DNA of 19,741 bases from Candidatus Levyibacteriota bacterium (GTDB taxonomy: Bacteria; Patescibacteriota; Microgenomatia; Levybacterales; UBA12049), in NCBI GenBank assembly GCA_016204425.1, contig JACQKR010000035.1, positions 1-19,741 of the forward strand, read 5' to 3'. The notes beneath the pieces were generated by a model, which was not told the DNA's origin, ran no database searches, and saw only the letters and a program-made list of their open reading frames with translations. The translations under genes and the position numbers were made by a program. Below, piece after piece: positions 14,607 to 19,741 of this stretch. Position 1 is the stretch's first letter; each line of letters opens with the position of its first letter.

Positions 14607-14705
14607 GCGGGTGGCACGGGCGGAAGAGTCTCAAGGCGCGCAGTTCGTTGAAGCTTGCTTCACTCCGAACGAGCATATTGAGAGGGAGCCCGGGACAGGA
14701 CCCGC
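14607..14705. ncRNA. GC-rich multi-helix self-complementary element (structured RNA or palindromic repeat)
   Basis: Between two convergent genes. Nested helices: GCGGGT (14607-14612) with ACCCGC (14700-14705); CGGGC (14617-14621) with GCCCG (14688-14692); TCTCAA (14629-14634) with TTGAGA (14678-14683); GTTCG (14643-14647) with CGAAC (14666-14670); and an apical TGAAG/CTTCA hairpin (14649-14653 with 14658-14662) closed by a CTTG tetraloop. All five helices nest without conflict. It is clearly more GC-rich than its flanks. I could not match it to SRP RNA, tmRNA, 6S or tRNA. It may be a small RNA, a processed 3' end, or a copy of an interspersed palindromic repeat. Strand is undetermined. Confidence 0.45.
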
Positions 14706-14710
14706 AAAAC

Positions 14711-16471
14711 CTACTTCAGCGGTAAGGTGAAATAAAAGGTTGATCCCCTCCCCTTACTGCTCTCGACCCATATCCGTCCGTTATGTTGCCTGATGATTTC
14801 ACTTGCGATATAAAGACCCATTCCCATTCCCGATTCTTTCTGGGGTGCTTGATCGTGTACCTGAAAAAATCGGGTGAAAATCTTTTTTTGATATTCTTTC
14901 GGAATACCGACTCCGAAATCGCGAACTCCTATAATCGCCCGTTTTCCTTGTTTGGACAGCTTTACAATGATCCGGTCGGCATTCGGTGAATATTTTATTG
15001 CGTTGTTAATAAGATTTATCAACACCTCCTCGACTTTATCCCGGTCGGCAACGACTTTTCCCATCAGCTTTCCCTCAAGAATAATTTTGTGATTGTTTGC
15101 GTGTGTCTGAAGATTATCAATCACATTTTTTATAACCGCCTCGATGTCAAATGCCTCAAGTGTCAGGCGTATTTTCCCGCTCTGCAGTCTTGATAATTCC
15201 AGAAAACTATTTAAAAGACTCGACAGCCGGTTGATTTGATGATCAAGCTTTTTGCTAATTCGCTGAAGCTGCTTATCCTCGTATTCAGCAAGTGCCCGAC
15301 CCAGCATCTGATTGTACACTTTGATACTGGTAATAGGCGTTTTCAGCTCATGAGAAATGTAGCTGATAAAATCGTCTTTATTCCGCTCCAGAACTTTTTC
15401 GCGTGTTATATCCCGCATGATTACTGTCGCACCCATAATATTTGTTCCTGAGAAAACAGGACTCACTGTCAGAGAGATAGGCAAACGTTTCTTCCTTCCT
15501 TTCTGTACTGCATAATTCTCGCTTTGGTAGCGCTTTCCATCCTGAAGCGCTCTGACAATATGCCGATCAAGCTTTTGCTCTTTTCTTGACGGGAGAAGAT
15601 GCGGCACATCATCGATTGATTTTCCAAGAAGCTCGCTGTGGTGAATTCCCAGCATCTCCTCGGCCGCTTTATTCACATGCGTTATGTTTTCGAATCTATC
15701 AAGAGTGATCATGCCGTCTCCGATACTGGAAAGGATCGTAATCGGGTTTAGCTCGAAAAGCCCATACCGGTACATAGCAAACGTTATTAAAACCCCGGTA
15801 ATGCTGGTGAGCGGAACGGCGGATGGAAAAAGACTGATTCCGGCGATAGGCAAAAATCCATCAGTTACCGACCCGAAAAGAAACGGGATAAGAATGGCAA
15901 TAAGAACCAGCAACACCTGTCTTTTCCGCAAAAGATTCTCCTCCGCACGATATCTTTGTATTAAAAAGGCAATAGAGACGGCCATCATCACCTCAAACCA
16001 GAAAAGAAAAGCAGAAAAAAGAGGTCCTCGTATTGGATCATACCCCCATTGCATTTTTACCGCATCTTCTACTCTGTGGACGACAATCAGATTCGTTGTC
16101 CAGGAAATAAAGAGAAAAATAACAGACGGGATAAAGACAACGATCCAGAAAAGAATACTTCTGGTGAGCTTCGCATGATCGGTAAAAGATAGTGAGAATA
16201 ATAAGAACACCGAGGGCAGGAAGACATAGCCAAGCGCCGAAATTTTGTTCAAGATTTCGAAAATCTCAGGGGTAATCGAAAAATAAGTACTATTTATAAA
16301 AAACTGTGGAAAGCCCCATGCGGCAATAAGCAGAAGAAAAAGAGAAAACGATATCGTGATGACTGAGCGCTCGCTTCGCCTGAGCAAGAAAATGACAAGG
16401 ACGGAATTGCTAACAATTGCGGTTAATAGTGAGGCTAAGTAAATAGCTGTAGCGTCCAGTTGCGTTGGCAT
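14711..16471 (-). CDS. Membrane sensor histidine kinase (7TM N-terminal region, PAS, HisKA, HATPase)
   Basis: A 586-residue hybrid-less sensor kinase. About seven membrane helices occupy 10-235 (pattern of the HisK N-terminal 7TM region), followed by a PAS domain (about 245-355, GMITLDRFENITHVNKAAEEMLG), a HisKA dimerisation domain with the phospho-acceptor H374 (FISYISHELKTPI) and an HATPase_c domain with N box (VLINLINNAIKYSPN), G1 (DFGVGIP), F (FTRFFQV) and G2 (GMGMGLYIAS). All catalytic boxes are intact. No response regulator is adjacent, so its partner lies elsewhere. Start: ATG 16471 is chosen over a TTG two codons earlier because TACTAT (16478-16483) is exactly 6 nt before it. Confidence 0.95.
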   Translation of the reverse strand: MPTQLDATAIYLASLLTAIVSNSVLVIFLLRRSERSVITISFSLFLLLIAAWGFPQFFINSTYFSITPEIFEILNKISALGYVFLPSVFLLFSLSFTDHAKLTRSILFWIVVFIPSVIFLFISWTTNLIVVHRVEDAVKMQWGYDPIRGPLFSAFLFWFEVMMAVSIAFLIQRYRAEENLLRKRQVLLVLIAILIPFLFGSVTDGFLPIAGISLFPSAVPLTSITGVLITFAMYRYGLFELNPITILSSIGDGMITLDRFENITHVNKAAEEMLGIHHSELLGKSIDDVPHLLPSRKEQKLDRHIVRALQDGKRYQSENYAVQKGRKKRLPISLTVSPVFSGTNIMGATVIMRDITREKVLERNKDDFISYISHELKTPITSIKVYNQMLGRALAEYEDKQLQRISKKLDHQINRLSSLLNSFLELSRLQSGKIRLTLEAFDIEAVIKNVIDNLQTHANNHKIILEGKLMGKVVADRDKVEEVLINLINNAIKYSPNADRIIVKLSKQGKRAIIGVRDFGVGIPKEYQKKIFTRFFQVHDQAPQKESGMGMGLYIASEIIRQHNGRIWVESSKGRGSTFYFTLPLK

Positions 16472-16477
16472 GTACAA

Positions 16478-16483
16478 ATAGTA
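16478..16483 (-). promoter_or_regulatory. -10 element (TACTAT) of the histidine kinase gene, leaderless spacing
   Basis: Minus-strand TACTAT followed by 6 nt and ATG 16471. No convincing -35 at 16-18 nt. Confidence 0.5.
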
Positions 16484-16540
16484 ATCAGTTTGAACTGGAA
16501 AGATTATACTCTATTAATTCAGTTTAGCAAGCAACGAGGA

Positions 16541-17218
16541 TTAGAATTGTTCTCTCCGAGGATGCGAGATTTCGGATTCGGAATCAACAGCTGCGCCTTC
16601 CGGCGTTTGTGGCCTCGTCTTTCTTTCTTCTCTTACATCGGCAACTTTTTCCCGGAGGTCTGTTGCTAATATACTTCTTAGTTCCGGATCAGCGGCAATA
16701 CCTTCTCTCGTTGCTTCATCGATCTCCTCTCCATATCCTTCCGGTACTATATCCAGACGAAGTCTCATGCGTTCCCATCGGGGACTAATAATATCAATGA
16801 CCTCATAGTCATAAAAACCCCCACCGTATCCACCGTCTCGATCAAAGCTTGTGTCAAAATTGAACCTGCTCCATCCTTCGACTTCTGCATCGGTCAGCTG
16901 GAGAACGTCGATTGTAACTATATCATTTGGATTTCCTGTTCGCTGAAGCGCAGGGATATACTGACCCTTTGCTTGCTCGGCAAGGTGTGGCCGTAACCTT
17001 GCAAGTTCACTTTCATCGAGTGCGACATTTCTGTATCCGAAAAGAGTAAATGGGAAACTGGTGACTTCACGATCAAAAACTTCTGTTAGAAATCGATTGC
17101 CCGGAGACTTCTTAAGAAGACCATAGCCTCCTTGATTGATAGGAATCTCTCTTGGTGTAGGCTGTGCGGTAAAAATATCGTCTCCGCCTTGAGAAGCTTG
17201 TGTTGGTGCTCCGTCCAT
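16541..17218 (-). CDS. Orphan soluble protein, 225 aa
   Basis: I do not recognise this protein. It has a disordered-looking N terminus (GAPTQASQGGDD), a middle part with alternating hydrophobic and charged residues suggesting an alpha/beta fold (FPFTLFGYRNVALDESELA, DIVTIDVLQLTDAEVEGW), an aromatic/glycine-rich stretch (DGGYGGGFYDYEVIDI) and a charged helical tail ending in RREQF. No signal peptide, membrane segment or cysteine is seen. It has a canonical promoter (TTGACA-N17-TATACT), supporting that it is a real and well expressed gene. It lies upstream of the histidine kinase in the same direction, but the kinase has its own -10, so a functional link is only a possibility. Confidence 0.65.
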   Translation of the reverse strand: MDGAPTQASQGGDDIFTAQPTPREIPINQGGYGLLKKSPGNRFLTEVFDREVTSFPFTLFGYRNVALDESELARLRPHLAEQAKGQYIPALQRTGNPNDIVTIDVLQLTDAEVEGWSRFNFDTSFDRDGGYGGGFYDYEVIDIISPRWERMRLRLDIVPEGYGEEIDEATREGIAADPELRSILATDLREKVADVREERKTRPQTPEGAAVDSESEISHPRREQF

Positions 17219-17231
17219 AAAATTGAAGGTG

Positions 17232-17260
17232 AGTATACATCAGCTATAGGACTGTGTCAA
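17232..17260 (-). promoter_or_regulatory. Canonical promoter of the 17218 gene
   Basis: Minus strand TTGACA (17255-17260), 17-nt spacer, TATACT (17232-17237), 13 nt before ATG 17218; predicted leader about 6-7 nt. The best consensus match in the window. Confidence 0.8.
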
Positions 17261-17297
17261 ATTGCCGGACTCAAACAGTGATGCCCTGTCAAGCTAA

Positions 17298-17527
17298 CAG
17301 CAAATCACAAAAGATTACATCACCGAAATCTGTCTTCAGCTAATAAATCATTTATTGAATTTTACCTGTTATCTCTGTAATAATGAGGAAGATGATGCAG
17401 CTCATCCAAGTAATCGTTCGGGGGTTTAGTCAAATTATGTTCCAGGAAAATATGTGAAGAAGCAAATGTAGAACTACCAATTTATGGAGTTTCTGGAAAT
17501 GTTTATTGGCCACCGCAACCTAAATAG
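17298..17527 (+). pseudogene. Possible decayed small gene
   Basis: This 362-bp gap (17219-17580) holds protein-like fragments. From 17298 one frame reads through DYITEICLQLINHLL and CYLCNNEEDDAAHPSNRSG to a TAG at 17427, continues in the same frame with SNYVPGKYV, and then needs a one-base frameshift near 17455 to read CEEANVELPIYGVSG and NVYWPPQPK, ending at TAG 17525-17527. One nonsense codon plus one frameshift, and no start codon. I do not recognise the family. The alternative is chance coding-like sequence. Confidence 0.3.
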
Positions 17528-17580
17528 TTCATTTTAATATATCGCATTTGTTCGTAACTGATTAGGCAAACTATTTAAAT

Positions 17581-17877
17581 CTACTTTCCAATCATGGGAG
17601 ATGCTAACTTTCCCTGAGGTGTTTGGGAAAGGAATTTTTCGTTAAGCGTTTCTTCTGCAACAGCAACAGAAAGTATTTTTTTCGTGCTCGTCTCACCTTT
17701 GATGATGAAAACTTCTGATTTTTTGATCGATAAATATTTTGCCAGTGCTTCAATGATTGCGTCATTTGCCCTCCCGCCAATCGGGACTTCCGAAACTGCG
17801 ACGACGAAGTGTGTCGGGTCATTCTGCTTCACCGATGATTTCTTGCTCCGTGTCTTAGCGCTGACAAATATCTGCAT
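17581..17877 (-). CDS. DUF167 (YggU-like) protein
   Basis: A 98-residue protein of the DUF167/YggU family: MQIFVSAKTRSKKSSV at the N terminus, the family signature VPIGGRANDAIIEALAKYL (51-69) corresponding to the usual P..GKAN motif, and KSEVFIIKGETSTKKILSV. The family is widespread and of unknown function. It is the third gene of an overlapping operon: its ATG shares bases with the upstream TAA (TAATG), suggesting translational coupling, and no Shine-Dalgarno is present. The C-terminal about 20 residues extend past the conserved domain. Confidence 0.85.
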   Translation of the reverse strand: MQIFVSAKTRSKKSSVKQNDPTHFVVAVSEVPIGGRANDAIIEALAKYLSIKKSEVFIIKGETSTKKILSVAVAEETLNEKFLSQTPQGKLASPMIGK

Positions 17878-18161
17878 TATGTATTTTTAAACGACGCGCT
17901 CAGAGAATAATTTTGGAGAAGTATACTATAGACGAGCGCATCTTCAGCGGCCTTTTTTGAATCTTGTTGGGAGAGTGTTTGTGGTAAATTTGTGATAATC
18001 TTTCGGATATAGGGCTTAAGCGTCTCGAGTTCAAGCTCTTCTTTTCGATCCAGTATTTCTTTTGAAAACCTCTCTGCCATCTTTGTCGAACCCGAATGGA
18101 GTCCGATTGCGACACGGTAGAGGTCTTGGGAGAGTGCTTCAAGAAGTTGCTTATTACTCAT
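17877..18161 (-). CDS. Small helical hypothetical protein
   Basis: A 94-residue, probably all-helical protein (LLEALSQDLYRVAIGLHSG, then a charged helix rich in E and K, then AAEDALVYSILLQNYSLS). I do not recognise the family. It has no cysteines, signal peptide or membrane segment. It overlaps the upstream DUF5674 gene by 8 nt and its stop overlaps the DUF167 start, so the three are almost certainly co-transcribed and coupled. The composition would fit a partner or adaptor subunit, but that is speculation. Confidence 0.7.
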   Translation of the reverse strand: MSNKQLLEALSQDLYRVAIGLHSGSTKMAERFSKEILDRKEELELETLKPYIRKIITNLPQTLSQQDSKKAAEDALVYSILLQNYSLSASFKNT

Positions 18162-18495
18162 AGAGTGCTTTGAAAAAATGTTTCGTCAGCTTCTCAAAAA
18201 CCTGCCTGATCTGTGGATCTTGAATTTCATTACTCGTGTTTGCCTGGGATGGACGTACATTGATAAATGAGTTAAAGGTGATCATCTTTGTCTCAAGATC
18301 TATCCCGCCTCCCCAGATGTCCGCCTGCTTTGATCCCTTATCTAAAAGAGCCTGCTCCGAGTGGTAATGCATCCCTGCCCCAGCTGAGCAAATTTTCTTC
18401 CGGACATCGATAACTGTTTTTATATATACTTCGTATGCTTCTTTTAGATCTTCAATTTCTTCTTTGCTAAACGGCTCGGATTTCGTAATAATCAC
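18154..18495 (-). CDS. DUF5674 family protein
   Basis: A 113-residue protein matching the DUF5674 pattern: TVIDVRKKICSAGAGMHYH (28-46), LLDKGSKQADIWGGGID (50-66), and ITFNSFINVRPSQANTSNEI (72-91) with the conserved INxRP-N-S-xxI-DP run. The family is common in Patescibacteria and some archaea and has no established function; conserved H, E, D and R residues are suggestive of an enzyme. The start codon is GTG at 18495, chosen because a perfect TATAAT lies exactly 6 nt upstream. It is the first gene of the three-gene operon. Confidence 0.8.
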   Translation of the reverse strand: MIITKSEPFSKEEIEDLKEAYEVYIKTVIDVRKKICSAGAGMHYHSEQALLDKGSKQADIWGGGIDLETKMITFNSFINVRPSQANTSNEIQDPQIRQVFEKLTKHFFKALYE

Positions 18496-18501
18496 CCGAT
18501 C

Positions 18502-18507
18502 ATTATA
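18502..18507 (-). promoter_or_regulatory. -10 element (TATAAT) of the DUF5674 operon, leaderless spacing onto a GTG start
   Basis: Minus-strand TATAAT followed by 6 nt and GTG 18495. The next ATG upstream (18503) would overlap the -10 and reads into TGA after two codons, so GTG is the start. No strong -35. Confidence 0.6.
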
Positions 18508-18542
18508 TCATTGGACTTTTCATGAATCATATCATGTGAAGT

Positions 18543-19610
18543 TTAGATTCCTGTAACCTCCGAATAGTTGTCTAAAAATAGTGCTTCAAGTTCTTCTCGC
18601 AGTTCAGGTTTTACGAGCTTCGCCAATGCGTGAAGGGACGAAAGAGATGTCCTAAGATCATGTTCACGCTGCTTCTCATCTTCTAAAATCCGAATGCTAT
18701 CAAAATCCACAAGCCGGCAGTCAAGGGTTATATTGTGAGAATACAAAAATCGATGCGCATATCCCGCCTTATGCAATAGCCCAACATTGCTTCCAAGCGT
18801 CTGAGCAAACCATACGAGATAATCTTCATCACTTATCTCATCCTGCCCCAACTCTTCACTCACTAAACTCTTTGCATCTTCAAATAAAACATTTCTGATC
18901 GGATCTTCTCTGAATCGTAGCATTTTTACCCTGTCTTTACTGATCAGATCTCGTATCCGTGCTTTCGTGGCAAAGGCACGAACCTGAATAACCGGATTAA
19001 ATTCTCCATCGAGAATACCAGCTTCAATCGCATCAGCAAGTGAGACTGTATTCCCGTCTATTATCAGCTCATCAAGTAGGATAATCGCAAGCGTCCGGGC
19101 AGTTCGAATCCCAAGACGTGCCAGCTCTTCTGTTTTTCCGTAATCATGCATTGCGTCTTTCTTGCTTAACAAGCCTTTCCTCTCGCGTACGAGATCTCCA
19201 TCTTGCCAATACAATAATCCCGGAGTTAAGATCACAACTTTCTTTGTTTGCCTATCAATATCAATGTCTCCAACTCCCTTGTAGTCAATGTCTCTATAAC
19301 GAATACCAAGCTCATCGGTGAATGGAATCCGCTCAAGAAGGGCTGATCTATGGTGATTTTCCGGCCAAATTTCAAGATAGACGACTGCTTCATCGGCATG
19401 AGCAGCATCGGCCGGTGAATGAACAAAAAAGGCAGCGTCGGTTGGTTGATTCTCCGCAAACTGAAGCTGAGGGTGTACCACGTTCGGATTTGTAAGCACG
19501 ACATGATTTTGTACCCTCTTAAATTTGGCTAGCCGAACATCGCTATAATCCCCAAAGGCTAATCCAGTCAATTCCTCGGCTATCGACGACCCAACCCGTT
19601 CCATTGCCAT
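18543..19610 (-). CDS. SelO/protein-kinase-like fold protein
   Basis: A 355-residue protein with a pattern recalling SelO (YdiU) AMP-transferring pseudokinases and other distant kinases. Visible: DIDYKGVGDIDID (107-118, K111 as candidate ATP-contacting Lys), a KTEELARLGIRTARTLAI segment (159-176, E161 as candidate partner of the Lys), VIQVRAFATKARIRDL (207-222), and LLHKAGYAHRFLYSHN (278-293) followed by ITLDCRLVDFDSIRI, where N293 and D302 would be the metal-binding residues. It is shorter than typical SelO (about 480 residues), lacks the C-terminal Cys region, and its N terminus is divergent, so the assignment is by pattern only. It has its own promoter flanked by inverted repeats. Not clearly linked to the DUF5674 operon. 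Confidence 0.55.
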   Translation of the reverse strand: MAMERVGSSIAEELTGLAFGDYSDVRLAKFKRVQNHVVLTNPNVVHPQLQFAENQPTDAAFFVHSPADAAHADEAVVYLEIWPENHHRSALLERIPFTDELGIRYRDIDYKGVGDIDIDRQTKKVVILTPGLLYWQDGDLVRERKGLLSKKDAMHDYGKTEELARLGIRTARTLAIILLDELIIDGNTVSLADAIEAGILDGEFNPVIQVRAFATKARIRDLISKDRVKMLRFREDPIRNVLFEDAKSLVSEELGQDEISDEDYLVWFAQTLGSNVGLLHKAGYAHRFLYSHNITLDCRLVDFDSIRILEDEKQREHDLRTSLSSLHALAKLVKPELREELEALFLDNYSEVTGI

Positions 19611-19611
19611 A

Positions 19612-19665
19612 GTGGGAAATTGTATGTAATGCTGAGGTAAAAATCAAACTCTTGACATTTCCCAC
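19612..19665. promoter_or_regulatory. Promoter with flanking 9-bp inverted repeats, SelO-like gene
   Basis: Minus strand TTGATT (19642-19647), 17-nt spacer, TACAAT (19619-19624), 8 nt to ATG 19610. GTGGGAAAT (19612-19620) and its exact reverse complement ATTTCCCAC (19657-19665) bracket the promoter: one arm over the predicted start site, one upstream of the -35. The arrangement is operator-like. Confidence 0.5.
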
Positions 19666-19741
19666 AGAACCTTTATCAATTTTTGGTCTAGCGTTTCCTC
19701 TATCCCAACAGGCTTGAGAAGATATTAAGAAGTATATAAAG
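19666..19741. other. Intergenic sequence at the window edge
   Basis: No gene is supported. AT-rich TATATAAA at the end may belong to a promoter of a gene beyond the window; no start codon is seen. Confidence 0.3.

Noticed and set aside
14607..14705. Signal recognition particle RNA or tRNA at the palindromic element
   Set aside because: The characteristic SRP apical loop sequence and tRNA D/T-arm patterns are not present on either strand.

Overview
The window reads as a chromosomal segment of a Candidate Phyla Radiation (Patescibacteria) bacterium, most likely of the Microgenomates type. This is inference from gene content and architecture: a DUF5674 protein, a PIF1-like helicase carrying a low-complexity AT-rich insert, many small orphan proteins, tight gene packing and almost no Shine-Dalgarno sequences. 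TGA is used as an ordinary stop (cyanophycinase-like gene, 8181-8183), which argues against the UGA-recoding CPR lineages. I see no rRNA, tRNA, CRISPR array, IS element or phage module.

Layout. 76-2387: a GH63-like glycosidase and a GT4 glycosyltransferase, convergent, sharing a 12-bp inverted repeat across their stop codons. 2436-5086: PIF1-like helicase, a divergent nucleotidyltransferase, and an orphan membrane protein. 5131-8146: a rhodanese, a membrane-anchored glycerophosphodiesterase-like protein, and, divergent from it, a fusion of a VKOR-type disulfide/quinone oxidoreductase with a quinone-type dihydroorotate dehydrogenase. 8181-12506: an orphan cyanophycinase-like S51 peptidase, a surface subtilase and a GT-C membrane glycosyltransferase. 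12518-14564: two divergent small orphan genes and a transglutaminase-like protein. 14607-14705: a strongly self-complementary GC-rich element. 14711-17218: an orphan 7TM-PAS histidine kinase and an orphan protein. 17298-17527: a possible gene relic. 17581-18495: a three-gene overlapping operon (DUF5674, helical protein, DUF167). 18543-19610: a SelO/kinase-like protein.

The two strongest observations are these. (1) The VKOR-DHODH fusion joins two membrane-facing enzymes that normally share only the quinone pool, and its DHODH active site departs from the class 2 pattern (Cys in place of the catalytic Ser; Tyr in place of the substrate Lys). (2) Transcription start signals are systematically fused to start codons: in six genes a -10 hexamer lies exactly 6 nt before the start codon, which predicts leaderless mRNAs, and most other genes have predicted leaders of only about 1-8 nt.

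Functionally the segment is a mosaic: envelope and surface work (GT-C, GT4, subtilase, VKOR), sensing (histidine kinase), DNA maintenance (PIF1) and degradative enzymes (GH63, S51, GDPD). There is no single long operon; most genes have their own promoter.
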